Below are positions 22,107 to 34,590 of a stretch of 64,000 bases of DNA, piece after piece. The notes beneath the pieces are model-generated. The model searched no databases and had not been told where the DNA came from. It saw only the letters and a program-made list of their open reading frames with translations. Where the stretch lies: assembly GCF_024586455.1 (NCBI RefSeq), contig NC_065919.1, positions 25,210,839 through 25,274,838 on the forward strand, given 5' to 3'. Source of the DNA: Bactrocera neohumeralis. Its lineage: Eukaryota; Arthropoda; Insecta; Diptera; Tephritidae. The translations under genes were made by a program, and so were the position numbers. Every line of letters starts with the position of its first letter. Position 1 is the stretch's first letter.

Positions 22107-22649
22107 ACGGGTTGTCAAAAAAGTCTTGCGGTATTTTTATTGATTTTTTTTTTTTATTGAAATTGAAATGAATTTTTGATGACTCATGCCCAGCTCTTGA
22201 CCGATGCTACGGCTGCTACTATGCCGGTGTCTTTCGACCAATTCAGCGATTTTATGGCAATTTTCGACGACGGGCCTTCCGGAGCGTGGCGCATCTTCGA
22301 CCACCTCTACACCAGAACGAAAACGTTGAAACCATCGTTGTGCGGTGGAAATGGAAACTGTATCGGGTCCATAAACTGCACAATTTTTTTTAAGGCTTGA
22401 GATACATTTTTGCCTTTATCGTAGTAGTACTGTAAAATATGCCGTATTTTCTCTTTATTTTGCTCCATGTTTGCGACGCTATAACTCACGAACGACTTAA
22501 AAGAAACGACAATCAATCAAACATGTGTTAGCGCGTGAAATGAGCTTTCCAAAAAGGTATAGCAAGACCCGATGCGACGAATAAAACTAGAACTACGCGC
22601 TTTCAGCGCCATCTAGTGAAAATACCGCAAGACTTTTTTGACAATCCAT
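22107..22649 (-). mobile_element. HTH-only mariner derivative, copy 2 (543 bp)
   Basis: TA at 22105-22106 and 22650-22651. The ends read GGGTTGTCAAAAAAGTCTTG on the left and its near-inverse on the right. The minus strand encodes MEQNKEKIRHILQYYYDKGK, then a frameshift near 22385 (poly-T/poly-A tract), then QRWFQRFRSGVEVVEDAPRS and SSSRSIGQELGMSHQ. The jump from the second helix-turn-helix to the terminal repeat is at the same place as in copies 1 and 3. Confidence 0.92.
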
Positions 22650-22674
22650 TACAATAAAGTAGACATTCGACCTG

Positions 22675-23560
22675 GTAATATAATCCTTGTATGTTTGTAT
22701 GTATACGCTGAATTAAAAGGATGGGTAGGCAAAAATATTTTATATAGTATATGTCATAATTTTGGTACTGATGAAGAGAGGTCAAACAAAACCTTTACCT
22801 TCAGCTGCATCGAAGCTATGCATATTTTATATACTCAGTTTGTCTGGCGCAGAATAAATTATTTGCCAGAAGTCCACGAAAAGTACCGCTGCTCAAAACA
22901 CGTGGAAGCCCGTGAGCATGGCTCCTGGCCCGTGACTAAATAGCGAAATATATTGTGATCAGATGAATCCGAAATTGAGTTATTTGGTAGTAAAGGTTCC
23001 AGGAACTTTGTCCGGCATTACCCTAATTCAGAATATAATCATCGATTTACAACAAAAACTTTTAAACATGACGGCGCCAAAATCATTGTATGGGGTTTCT
23101 TTTCATATGTATAATGGAGTTGGTCCAATTCACTTAATCGAAGGCGTCATGCATCAAAGGGCATATGTCAAAATATCAGATGAGTTAATGTTACCATATG
23201 CCTCATGGAATATACCAATGATATGGGTATTTCAACAGGATAATGACCCTAAACATAATAGCAAGTGCGCAAAAGACTGGTTTATGGTCAACTTGGTTGA
23301 GGTTATGCGGTGATCTGCTTAGACTGCTGACCTCAACCCCATAGAAAACCTGCGGACCGCTATCAAGAAAAGAGCAGCTGAAGAAAAACCAATCAATTCG
23401 AGAGGTTCATGGCAGGTAGTGAAAAAGGCTTGAAAAGGAATACCAATAAAATGTTGCCTGGGTCTCATAAACTCCATGCCACGGAGAAGTGATGATGTGT
23501 TAAAAAACCGAGGTTATTCAACGAAATATTTATAATTTTGTTCTGTGAAACTTCGGAGGT
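22675..23560 (+). pseudogene. Tc1-like transposase relic, DDE triad still visible
   Basis: Different Tc1 lineage from the one at 15.0 kb. All three acidic sites survive: SDESEIELFGSK (about 22959-22994), WVFQQDNDPKHNSKCAKDWF (about 23226-23285) and ADLNPIENLR (about 23324-23353). VRHYPNSEYNHRF and DGAKIIVWGFFS lie between the first two. One frameshift near 23095 separates the first Asp from the rest. From there the frame to TAA 23533-23535 holds only three premature stops (TGA after VEVMR, TAG two codons on, TGA after QVVKKA). The C-terminus is SDDVLKNRGYSTKYL. The N-terminal HTH part is missing or unreadable before about 22800. Confidence 0.88.
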
Positions 23561-23639
23561 ATTACACAAAAAAATTTTTGTTAATGAGAATTAAAACATT
23601 CGTGTTTTATGGACAACTATATAGTATGCTATAGTTATC

Positions 23640-23880
23640 GTATATAAAATATGCATCTCAACAATTTATCTGGAAATTGTAGCGTTGCTTTGGAATGTAA
23701 TCTATACCGGCACACGAGAAGCTTCTTGGGAAGAAAAAGACGTGTCAAAAATTTAAGATCGCTTTCTCAAAAACTGAGAGACAAGTTCGCGCATATACAG
23801 ATAGACGAGCAGACAGACGGACTTGCTGAACACACGATGCTGATCATCATGCTGACCGCGTGAGTCAGATCTTCATAAAA
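23640..23880 (+). repeat. possible INE-type repeat fragment
   Basis: Holds ATAGACGAGCAGACAGACGG (about 23800-23820) followed by a short TGCTGATCATCATGCTGA tail. This GACA/GACGG tract is in the position and style of the microsatellite in the INE families. No terminal hairpins seen, so the assignment is weak. Confidence 0.35.
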
Positions 23881-24392
23881 TAATACATATGACAAAGCCG
23901 TCGGTGTGAAAGGAGCATCGGCAAGTAATTACTGCGGGCAATAAGTACGACCGAAAGCGTTGTCGAGTTTGCCATAGAAAATGTGCTCTTCCAAAATGAC
24001 AAGGCATCAATTCATAACTACGACGTCGCCACAGTTGGTTAAACTGCGATACGAACTGCGGTCCCATCCAGCGTATTCTGCAGATTTTCTCCTTAGAATT
24101 TATTTTTGTTTCTAAACCTTTTATTATTAACTTTTTCTTTTTCCTTTTCCTTTTATAAAGAAAATTACCTAATAATTGAATTTGAGGTCAATTTACTGAA
24201 GTTTTTTTTATAAACAATTTAAGACCGAAAGTTTGGCCAAGAATCGATTTTATTTGTTTGAGAAACCGCCATTTCGTAAAAAAAATTATTTTTCTTATTT
24301 TCTCGATTGATTGCTAGATTTAACTTACTTTAACGAAATCTGTTTGGTTTTTTTAATTTGACGGGATCCAGTACAGAGATATAATGGTCACA

Positions 24393-25050
24393 CAGTGGCG
24401 GATTCAGTGGGGGGAAATGGGGGTAATTTCAAAAGAGTTATGGGTTATTAAGACAAACAAAACCCGAAAATTTCTGCGTGAGAGCTTGCGAAGAATTCTA
24501 AAGGGTCTCAGAGTATATTGCTCTGTTAGACACAATCGGCGAATATTTGAAGACGTGCTTTTCTAGAGAATTATTGGATGGATTTCAACTGAGTTTGCTG
24601 CTTCCAGAAAAAGTATCTATTTTGAAAACCAAAGAAATGGAAAATCTTATTGACTGCTTGATAGATACATAGATTCAAAGGCGTTTTGGATAATGACAAC
24701 GTCATGCGACGATTGAAGCTCAAAGGTGATCTTGATATTGATAGCTTGCAGTGCCATTGGGGGCAGAAGCAAAAGTCAGAAGACAACAAGTTAACGACTA
24801 CTGCATTGGAAACGTTGACGAAGTGCGATGTAGACCTATATAATTCACATATTCTGCACACCTCCTGTGATGAATGCGAGGTCTGAAAGCTCTTTTTCAA
24901 CACTTAGCCGCATAAAAACGTAGCTGAGGACGAACATGCTTCAAGATAGATTGATCGGCCTGGCGTTGCTGCACACGCTTCATGACATTGAAGTCCCTGC
25001 AGAAGACTCACTTCACCGATTTATAGTGTTTTTTTTTTCAATTTAGTAGG
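24393..25050 (+). pseudogene. hAT element relic with C-terminal dimerisation motif
   Basis: The left end CAGTGGCGGATTCAGTGGGG (24393-24412) is a hAT-type terminal repeat. The interior is broken transposase. Near 24857-25020 it reads PPVMNARSESSFSTLSRIKT, then LRTNMLQDRLIGLALLHTLH and DIEVPAEDSLHRF, which is the hAT C-terminal dimerisation region (R-S-x-S-x-F-S-x-L-x-R-I-K, then R-L-x-x-L-A-L-L). Upstream ORF blocks near 24570-24850 are frameshifted. I could not find the right terminal repeat or a matching 8-bp duplication. A diverged fragment of the same family is at 37865-38085. Confidence 0.8.
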
Positions 25051-25985
25051 ATTTGGTATTAGAATGTTGATTTTAATTTTTTCCACCATGACAATAAACT
25101 ATATAAATACTACTACTATTATATATAATAATCTTCATGTTTCAAGTAAATGTTTATTCCTTATTATTTATTTCATTTTCAACTTCGAAGGTCTTTATAC
25201 TAGATACATTCAATTCCTTGATTCATTTTTACATTAAAAATCATGTGTGCCAACCTCAAATATAATTTAATTGAAACATTTAATTTTTAAATAATTTGGT
25301 TTTGTAAAACTCAGAAATGAACTGCCCAACTTTTCGACTCTCCGGGTTTGAGTACAACAAATTAATTTGCCTCCCCATATTTATTACACTTCGCCATAAC
25401 AATAACTGTAATTTATTTGAATGGCCAACAATTTCCTTGATGGCGCTGGTTCATAAATTTGCATTCGCGGTGAAATTGTCAAATGGCAACGCCGCCGTTT
25501 GCCGGGCAAAAAACTCAATTTGGTTGTCATACAATTTGCATTCACCCTGTCGGCACTGACTCAACACAAACACCAAACACCGATGTGTATATGTATGTGT
25601 GTGTGTGTAAATGAGTGTTACCGAATCGCATACGATGGTGACCGCCTTTTTGCTGCGCCCAAAGGTGTCCGTTTCTGAGGTGATGTTATTATGTATGTAC
25701 TTGACTTAATGATATAGTAGTCAACAATAATCATGACGCCACAACAATAACAAAATATCAATAAAAGTGAACCACTCTGGGTAATAACATGCAGTGATTT
25801 GTAAGCGAAGTGGCAGCAATTTGCGTGGCGCGTTTTTGTAAACGAAGAAAAAGCCGATACACATGCATACATATATGCATTCGTATTTAGAGTTGCCAAT
25901 GGAGGTTATGTATGTAGATGTAAAGCTCGAGGGATGCAATACTAATTAAAAGTTATTAGGAAATCCATTGAGTACTCTTTTCGGA
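25051..25985. other. AT-rich, then host-like DNA
   Basis: 25051-25310 is AT-rich with nothing recognisable. 25310-25960 is GC-balanced with a (GT)n run near 25595-25608. Open frames on both strands (25317-25559 plus, 25618-25899 minus) lack domain signatures. Confidence 0.4.
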
Positions 25986-25989
25986 GTTT

Positions 25990-26590
25990 TGCGCGTAAGT
26001 GTCCTCTTTGACATTGAAATTTCACAAACTCTGAAGATCTGCCATACTTTTCTTTGGGACCAGTTTAGGTGCTTAGTAATGCCAGGTGGAGTGCCGTTAC
26101 GTAGTCCATGAGGAGTCGTCATCCTTTAGGATATCTTCATATTTCAACACATTCTGCGTCCTTTCTACCGATACTTCTTCCAGTGCCTCATAAGGTGGAG
26201 CTTGACGCGTTGCCTTGCCAATGTGAGAGAAATACACAAGGGGTGCTCCACTGTTTCCTTGGTGCCTTGCTCTTGACATCTGCTGCATTTTCCACGATAT
26301 CTGTCAACCCCATTCCGTAGACCAGTAAGTATACCAGTCATATTCCTACAGTCCCCTCCATTGAGTGTCAGTAGGAACTTTGTGTATTTCTGATTTATCG
26401 TTTTACATATGACATTTGCAGTTTTGCATCTCGGTAAATCCCTTCATTGTTATCTAGTTAGGCTCCTGTCTACATTGTTGTATAGGCAATGCATGAGTTT
26501 ACCACTGAAGATCACGTTTTCGGGAGACCCCTCTGAGCAATCTCGTGCACTATCTCATTGCCTGATCGTGTCCATGACTTTTTCAGAGCT
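25990..26590 (-). pseudogene. LINE ORF2 C-terminal end (LINE-gamma)
   Basis: The minus strand reads KFLLTLNGGDCRNMTGILTG (about 26325-26385), then a zinc-knuckle-like CSRCQEQGTKETVEH followed by LARQRVKLHL (about 26205-26285). Many insect LINE ORF2 proteins (R1, LOA, I, Jockey types) end in such a C-x2-C...H module after the RNase H or RT domain. The end KDDDSSWTT and a stop follow at about 26097-26125. Upstream sequence (26390-26590) is frameshifted. The clade cannot be fixed from this piece. Confidence 0.65.
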
Positions 26591-26869
26591 GAATTTAGAT
26601 TAAGTGAAAGGTGGACCAACTCGTGGTGTACTTTTCTTCATATATTCTTCCCATTTTCGCTACCTACACAACTTTCCAGTCGACAACAAAAACGGCGTTC
26701 TTTCGATTTCTCATTTACAGTAAGCCCCCTCTGTGTCGATATCGTGTTTTGGAATCCAATTACTCTCCTTAACTTGATGCTCGTACGAAATCTAAAATGC
26801 TTTATTCTAAAATTAGCTTATGCTTTTTGACAATTTTTTATAAATGCATAACTGAATACTGTTACATAT
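26591..26869. other. unassigned DNA between two retroelement relics
   Basis: No recognisable feature in about 280 bp. Confidence 0.4.
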
Positions 26870-28196
26870 TCAGATCCAAACACTGTTGAAGAACCGATGG
26901 CAAGTCAAGAACATAATTTTTGGCAATATGCAATGTGTGAAGAAACTGAATCTCAGAATATCAACGGTACTTGGGGACTATCAGCCGTGCCTGTTGGAAA
27001 GAAAGTCATCAATTCAAAGTGGATTCTTAAGAAAAAGGTAAATGATGGCGGAGATCCTGTGCGTTATAAAGACAGGCTTGTGCCTCCATTACGGCGAGAC
27101 ATTTGCACCAGTTGTGCGATATACCTCAATTCGTTTTTAGCTCGCTCTTGCGGTGAAATAAAATCTTACTATTTACCAAATGGATGCTGTAACCGCTTTT
27201 TTACATGACGACCTTAAAGAAGAGATTTACATGACTCAGCCGAGTGGCTTTGATGATGGATCCAGTCGCGTCTGCAAGCTGCGAAAATCGTTATATGATC
27301 TGAAACAATTGTAGTCGCGTTTAGAATATAAAGTTCAATGCAACGCTGGTTAGTTTCGACTTGCAGCGCTACACTGCATTGGTCGAAGAACTAATTCGTA
27401 TATTTTCTTTTCGCTGACAAAAAATGCTGTTCGTCTCTGTTTACATGAATGATGTAATCCTATTCACCAATGACACAAAACTGCTGAACAAACTAAAAAA
27501 TATGATCGGTATTGGATAAAAGCTCAAAATATCAAGGAAGGAATTCAAAATGACCAATCTTGCTACATTGGCGATGTGATCTAACCGCTCCTTTTTATCA
27601 TGAACAAAAGCTGTCCCGAAGATGTGCCCAACTACTGACAAAAGGAAATGTTACCCCTATAAGCAAGCCATTGGATGCCTGCTGTTTGCCGCTCAGGTCA
27701 CGCGGCCTGATATATGCTTTGATGTCAACTTGTTAAGCCGATACAATACGAACCCAGGGAAGGCAGATTGAACTGCAGTAAAGCGGGTCATGCGCTATCT
27801 CAAGGGAATTATTGATAAGCGCTTAGTCCATAACAGAAGCTCTGCGAAATCGTTGATTTTTGCGACGCTGATTGGGCAAACGATTCAAGTGATCGCTGCT
27901 CAACAACTGGCAATGTTTTTTTTTCAGAAAGGCAATGTACTAAACCCGAATTAATGTCGATGGTGGCTGCAATATAAGAATCAATCTGGTTTAAGCGATT
28001 TGAAAAGAAGTTAGTGCCCAAAGCTTGGAAGTCTACGACCTTATTCTGCGATCACAAGAGCGCTCATACTATAGAAGAACGAATCTATATACTTCAAATC
28101 AAACTTCAATAAATAGAAATTTGAAGATGACCAAATTAAGTTATATCATAATGGCACCGATAAAATGATAGCCGATATTTTTATGAAAGTCAAATG
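26870..28196 (+). pseudogene. Ty1/copia pol relic (reverse transcriptase and RNase H)
   Basis: Copia-type polyprotein remnant without LTRs. Visible in order: NSKWILKKKVNDGGDPVRYK (about 27010-27070), QMDAVTAFLHDDLKEEIYMT (about 27180-27240) with the first RT Asp, CKLRKSLYDLKQ (about 27270-27312), and the active-site box as VYMNDVILF (about 27440-27470), where copia YVDD reads YMND. Downstream are fragments of the connection region, then CDADWANDSSDRCSTTG (RNase H, about 27858-27915) and IADIFMK near 28170-28190. A deletion near 27085-27170 removes part of the RT fingers. Many stops and frameshifts. Confidence 0.9.
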
Positions 28197-28659
28197 AATT
28201 TGGCTTAAAGTAATTTATTCTCATCTCATCTCATCTTATTATCAGTAAAATAATTTCTCTTACTCATATCTGAATTGTATTATAGTTTCAAAATTGATTT
28301 CCTATTGAATAACGTATTATTATTTCTAATCACATTTTTTAATTAACATAAATATCCAATTTAGGGAAGAAGTTTTGTTAATGTGGCGTCCAACATAATT
28401 TTAGGAATGCAAAATTTTTCTTACTTTTTGAATTTGTCTTGAAGTGTACATACTATAATTCTGAAATTTCGATAAAATGTCATTTTGCCCCAATTCACGA
28501 TTGGAGAGGAACTTTAAAAATTCGTTTTATTTCTTTCTGATCTTAAATTTGGGAAGAGTGTTGTACTGAGGCACCATTTTGTTTCCACAACCTCACGACC
28601 TTATGAGAAAGGATTTAAAATCCTCACTCATGCTGCCTGAAAGTATAAATATACTATAT
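28197..28659. other. unassigned AT-rich DNA
   Basis: It could include part of the copia 3' end, but no LTR or polypurine tract is recognisable, and no second copy is present to define one. Confidence 0.4.
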
Positions 28660-28928
28660 ACAGTAGAGGCCCGCTAATCCGGACACGGCCTAATCCGGAT
28701 TCCAAATCCGGACAGCTAATGTTCAAAATTTCTATAAAAGCTGTTAAAAATATTTATATTCATCGTTCACTTTTATGCTTTATTGTTTTAAGTTTTTTTT
28801 TTGGAACATTAATTGTTATAATAAACAAACAGAAATTTTGAAAATATTTTTTCATAATACATACATAGTTCTGATATGTCTTTGGTAATCCGCCCCTGAT
28901 ATTCCGGATAGACCAGGATCGGACTACA
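28660..28928. mobile_element. pogo/Tigger-like MITE
   Basis: Starts after TATA with CAGTAGAGGCCCGCTAATCC and GGACACGGCC. The right side reads, in reverse complement, GTAGTCCGATCCTGGTCTAT then CCGGAATATCAGGGGCGGAT. The CAGTAGA-CCCGCTAATCCGGAC style end is that of pogo-group elements. The two ends are only partly complementary, so the right edge is approximate. About 270 bp, no coding capacity. Confidence 0.5.
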
Positions 28929-31455
28929 TATATATATTTTTTTTAACTAATATGTAACCAAACCAAAGCTTTAATTATAAAATAGTTTTGTAGTTTCCTC
29001 CATAAATGAGTAGCATTTCATTTTATGACTTTGTTACAGAGTTAATATTTTGCATGTTCTCGCATAAGAACTTTATACATTAAGGTAGTATGCAACTCAT
29101 AAAGATTTGTAGATTGAATTTCCGAACCTGAACGTCTACTTTAATGCAACTCGGATTTACTATTTATAATTATGGCCGGGCAAAGGAAAATAGACATTAA
29201 TAATAAATAATACAATAATAACTCCTATAATTTTCCATTACTTCGTGCCAGTTTTCCGAACACTGAGTCTTTTCCAATTTAGACAAATCGAAAATATGCC
29301 GTTTTCCACGCTTATTCTATCGTTCTATCATCATAGATCACGTGACTTACCTTTGCTGGGAGAAAAAAGAAGAAGTCAGCCGATACCAAACTAGATTTTT
29401 TCGTTCTTTCTATCTTTAAGTTATGAAATTTGTTTCATCTTCCTTGTTTGCGGAGTATCATCACAAGTTCAAAAAAATAGTTCTAACTGCATATATTTTC
29501 GTGCTAGTGAACAGAAATCTTTCGTTAAATTTGGGTCATATCTTGGAATAGCGTACACAAATACTTGAAGAATTGCTTAACACACTTTTCTTTTGATAAA
29601 GACCAATATATGTAATTTGTAAAAAAAAGTTAAAAATTGTTTAAGACTGTTTGTCCAAGTAATTACTAGGAGTGACTTAATATGATCTCAAGTATTATGA
29701 CGAGTTTCTATTGCTAATTTCCAGAATTTTGCAAAATTTCACCATAGAAAAATTAGTTGCTGCTTAAAAACACTACCAGTGTACAAGACCATACCCACAT
29801 GTATTTTCATATAGACGGTAAACTCTCCACATATAACATAGACCCGTTTTGAACCTCTGAATGTAATAGCTATAAGGCAGTTTTAGGGGCGTACTCTAAA
29901 ATCATAGACTGCCTTTTTGAAGACCCACCCTAGTGTAAGTATTTACAAACAATATATACTTTGCGCCATATAAATATAAAGAGGAAATAAGCCATTAAAA
30001 GACACAATCCTTTGCCAAGTAAAAATTGTGAACATTGCCACTTCATTTGCACTTAATTCACATTCTTTTGCTCAAACCCCCAAAACTTGAACACCTTATT
30101 TGTTGTTGCACTTGTTTGTAATCTTTATTTAATCGTGCTGAGCATCTTGAGACATCGTCTCCTTAAATTCGTCGGTTAATGTTAATATGCTTAAGTTCCA
30201 GAGATTTTCGCAGCCAAAGCGACCTTGTGTGTCTGTGACACGCACACACACATCCACTTATACATACATATGTATAGCATATGTAAGCGTGTTTATATTC
30301 TCTTTCTGACTGCCTTTTCGTTGGTTGGCGACACCAGCCGACTGATGTTTACGCAACGCATTAGCATAAAATGTTTATTAAGATAACAGTAAAGGACGAA
30401 GTAACGCAACACTTTAACCGGTTTGCTGTTGTAAATTAGCCGAATGTCTTTTGCTTGGTAATTCCTTATAATTTTTAACTTTTTCATAGAGCTCACTTGT
30501 TATCCTGTGCGTCGTCTTATGTTTGCTGCAACGCCTTTGTAAAATGCTTACTTATCCTTTGAGCGGATTAAACGGCAGGAGCGCACACATATACACATGT
30601 ACACATCTGTGGCAGGCTGTGGGTAAGTTGATGTAAACCGAGTGAACACGTGTACTTGCATAACTGTTTTCGTGGCTGTTTGTTTCTTGGTGCGTTGCGC
30701 GTTTAACAAAGGAAGTGGTGCAGCGACCACATTAGCTGCTGTTTAAGCATTATTTCAAGAAGATCTTGTTTATTTACAGCTAAGTGGTATTACATTAATT
30801 AAACCGTTATTATATTATATTTTCTTTGATACATTTTTCTGCTTTTAATCCAGGAAATCTAGTATCTTAACAGAATCTTAAGTAAAAATCAGTTCACATG
30901 GTACTTAACAAATTGGACCTGTCACCTTTTGGACCCGATCTTTATACTCAGTGCAGCCGTAAATGACTATTTAAACTTAACAATATGTTTTCTTTACTGT
31001 ACTAATGTCGTGCAACATTTTAGTGGAACTGTTGCAAATCCATTGACCGACCAGTTGCCCAACGATCTTTAAAGTATTTTATTATTTGCCATCAAGGGCT
31101 CACTTAGCACCTTTTTTGGACAGCCATTCAAGGTTTGTTGGCTGATAGGTGTTTGTGTCGTATTTTTGATAGATAAAATGGAATACAGTTTTCGTATTCG
31201 TTTCTAACTTGCAACTGCGACAAATATTGTTGTCAGCAGGACTATACTACTACTACTCCGCAGTTCATTTTGGACCCGCCGGTATAGCTAAAGATGGTAT
31301 TCTCCATCCTTTACTTATGTTTAGCTGGTTCAGGACTGGATATAGCGCCATCGTGCACAATCTTTCTATAAGCAATTTATGCAGGAACACATTAGCTCGA
31401 TAACCTCTGCACAAGCCCTTTGTTTTCCATTTATTTGTCTGATATTATTTGTTTC
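28929..31455. other. unassigned DNA, partly host-like
   Basis: 28929-30000 is AT-rich with nothing recognisable. 30000-30780 is more GC-balanced with a CACACACACATCC tract near 30240 and no repeat similarity; it may be host intronic or intergenic DNA. Short frames at 30293-30496, 30548-30730 and 31209-31403 have no family signature. Confidence 0.4.
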
Positions 31456-31459
31456 TTTA

Positions 31460-31575
31460 ATGCTGCTCTCCAAACTCTTCATAAGTGAGAATTGGTCTAA
31501 TGACGGCCGTATACATCCACATGACTACATTTAGTTTGAGACCTCAGTTCCTGCTAAGTAATTTTTGCAGGTATA
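31460..31575 (-). pseudogene. short LINE reverse transcriptase fragment
   Basis: The minus strand reads GLKLNVVMWMYTAVIRPILT followed by Y (about 31480-31550). This matches the W-x-Y-x-A-V-x-R-P-I-L-x-Y-G block downstream of the RT active site in R1/Jockey/LOA-type LINEs. Nothing else of the element is convincingly readable around it. Confidence 0.5.
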
Positions 31576-31604
31576 ATAGGCCATATAATACTATATACTT
31601 TATT

Positions 31605-31930
31605 TATTCATTTTTGTACTCTTGCAACAAGTTGTTACAGAGTATAATAGTTTTGTTAACCTAACGGTTGTTTTATTACCTAAAAATGATCATGATGATG
31701 ATACAAGTTAAAAATTAAGATATATTAATGAAACTTGAGACACGAGTTCCCTGGCAAAAAAGTGAGGACCAGACTTTCTTATATGCCAGCGTGACAACAA
31801 ACGAAATCGGACAATATCCAGCCTACTTCCGTATAACCCAATTTCAATAACTTCCATCTGATTCTTTCAATTTCGACATGCGAAAGAACCAATGAATGCT
31901 TCAGTCCCGTTTACTAAGTGTAACTCTCGT
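31605..31930 (-). mobile_element. INE-B fragment
   Basis: The left end TACTCTTGCAACAAGTTGTT then ACAGAGTATAATAGTTTTGT matches, in reverse, the 3' end of the INE-B family (CTCCTTAGCAACTTTGTTGC, GAGAGTATAA at about 37548-37580). It includes the GCAAC/GTTG hairpin. The following ACCTAACGGTTGT and ATATTAATGAAACTTGAGAC blocks also match. The rest has decayed. Confidence 0.6.
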
Positions 31931-34409
31931 AGAGCTCTTTCTATAATCTCACTTACTGTGGTAGGAAACAACCCTGATACCATCAACACGATGTCGGCTG
32001 CTACTGCTTTCACTCCTCCTCTTTAGTGCCACCACCCATTAAAGCGATGAAATGACACGTCTTTGAGTAGTGCCTCTTGCTCTTAAATTTATATAAGTAT
32101 ATTAGCCTTTGCAGAAGCTTCAGGTCTAAAGTCTTTTTCTTCTTCTACCCGTTTTGGGTAGAAAACTTCTATGACTCTTTTTCTTGGTATGTAAAATGTT
32201 GGAGGTAAGCAGGCAACCTACCTTTTAAGGCACCATTAGCTCCTGCATCATTATGAGTATAACACGATCCAGGCCCGCCTCTTTAAATGGTCTTTTTCTT
32301 ACTTACTGTGAGTCCCGATTATTTTGCTATATTTGCAAGCAGTTCAGATTGTACGACCCGTGCGGTTTCCGGACTCCACGGTGAGGTCAAAGCTTTTCAA
32401 ATACCATCGATTGGATTGGTGTCCTTGTGTAAATAATTTATGAATGTTCGGCCGCAAACAAAAAGTTTTTTTTTTAATTTTCCTCAAGACCCATGATAAT
32501 TTATATCCAAAAAATTCAATACCAGGAAATTATTTCGATAAAAACTGAACACGATAACGAAGTTTGTGTATCATTGGCGTTGAACTACCGATTATTCCTG
32601 TAAAGATGCTAATATAAATTATACGAGTACTATTTTTTGAACTAAAAAGTCAGAGATGCCATTCTTCATCTCATAAAATATTATATTATCTGTGAATAAA
32701 AGTCAAGTTTTAGTCTTCAATTTAGTTTCATCCAAACTTCTTGAGAATCATAATAATAAATATATAATAATTGTACAAAACTAAGTTCAAATTCGAGTAT
32801 AATGCATTTTAAATGTATTCTAAAATACTATACATGTATAGAAAAGTAATTGTAACGTGTCAACGCTATGAGAGCCACTGAACTCTCGCACAGTCACCTA
32901 CCATTCATTCACACTCCACCAACACTACTTGATAATCTTAGCAAACATTTAAGTGACAACGCATTCGTTATTTCCGTTGTTGACACTTGCAACTTCCGCT
33001 ATGTCTCGCCAAAATAGCTATCATCGCTCTACCTTAATACCATGTACCACGTAGGGAAGTTCGCTGCAGGCTAATCGATATTTTGCTGGTACATTCTGTT
33101 AAGTCGATTACCTAGTTTCATCTTGAATTAGTTGATCTATTAGAAGCATTTGCGAAATTCACTAAAATCATTTGAAATTAAGTATATGATAGTTAATAAA
33201 TATTCAATACTCTTATCAGAAACACTCTCGAAACTTCAACTGGTTCCAACACAAGTCCATATATATTTATATATATATAATGAATGATCTAAATAGCGTA
33301 AGTCTAATATAAATTTTATTTTTTATGACTTAAGCTAGTTTCGGAAAATTTCGATTGCCCATCTCGTTTATTTCCCTACAGGGCAGCCAACAGTGTTGTC
33401 TTAAATTCGGTGGGATGCTTCTTTGTCAAGTGGCCGTAGAGTGTCATTAGCATTGATTAATTTGTCATATGATTTACATACGAAAATAATCAATCACCAA
33501 AACGTATTTGAGACAAAAGAGATTTAGATTTGCCTGCCCGTTCGTTGTTTTTTTTTTTTTAATGGATACTGGCCTTCTTTTCACATACTTTGGATTTATT
33601 TGCACGGCTTTGCTTTGCATTTTCCTTAATTTTCTCAAACTCATTTGGCCCATATCATTTTCGAAGGTATTCAACCGTCTTACTCCCACAATTTCGTTGT
33701 CTCATTAGTCTTTCCGTATAAGCATTTGTCGACCTGTCTCACCATTGTTGCTTACCATTATCGTCGCTGCATCTATGGCAGACGAAATAGCGGCATAATT
33801 ATGTTCATTTGTGGCAGTAGCAATTAGGGCATTAGACAGCCGGTCATCTTCGTCCGAATTGTGGGGCATCGTTAATGGTGCGGCTTAAGCCAAGGTATTA
33901 CTCAAAGCAGATTCATGCGTATTCATATATTTACTGGCAAATATGTATATATGTGTTTAAGAATTTATAGTCGTGTGATATCAACAGTGAAAGGAATTTG
34001 TATTTACAAGTAAAGTGTTCAGGCAGCGACCAAGAGAGAAGAGATATACATAAAGTATTTCCTTTAATTCCGATTGGGGCGTAGGGCCTTCTGGGAGATT
34101 TTTACAACGGTAAGAGGAATACCGACGATAGCTTAGCTGCCGGCAGGGCTTGCCTAGTCGTTAACCTCGAAGATGAGTACCGCAGCTAAAACCATCCACA
34201 TAACATAAGCTTTCTTCGAGCAAAATCGTAGCGCCTGTTCACATGATAATAACGGGTACAGCGGCCGTCTGTCTTGAAGCAAGCGGCTGGCGTTATAAAC
34301 GTGAAACTTTTTAAGACAGATTCTTAGGTGCTACCTTGGTCATGCTAATAAACTTAGAAACCGGGGCTAATCACCAATTTTTTCTGGAAATACTTGATTA
34401 CTGAAACCA
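31931..34409. other. unassigned AT-rich DNA
   Basis: No gene or repeat family recognised across about 2.5 kb. A poly-T/poly-A run near 32468 and TATA tracts near 33255-33280 are the only obvious features. 33300-33850 is slightly more GC-balanced; its short open frames (33474-33689 minus, 33508-33708 plus) carry no domain. Confidence 0.45.
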
Positions 34410-34590
34410 ATAAGAAACTAAGGAAAAAGAGAAGGAGGAGTCGAAGACACTTTTTTCCAGGTCCAGAGTTCCAGTAAAGAAAAAGAGATGAGGGAGTCGA
34501 AGACAATTGCTTCCGAGTCCAGAGTTCCAGTAAAGAAGAGAGAGGGAAGTCGGAGACAATTCTTTTCGGGTTCGGAGTTCTTAAGGCGGC
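34410..34590 (+). repeat. three-copy tandem repeat, about 55 bp unit
   Basis: Units begin with AGTCGAAGACA or AGTCGGAGACA at about 34439, 34495 and 34548 (spacing 56 and 53 bp). Each is followed by a TTCC...GTCCAGAGTTCCAGTAAAGA segment and an A/G-rich run. The repeats are imperfect. No similarity to other parts of the window. Confidence 0.7.

Noticed and set aside
28197..28659. Copia 3' LTR
   Set aside because: No matching 5' LTR, no TG...CA ends and no polypurine tract could be identified.
32300..32400. Possible coding fragment on the minus strand near a GC-richer patch
   Set aside because: A few residues resemble HTH or LINE text, but no ordered set of motifs could be found.
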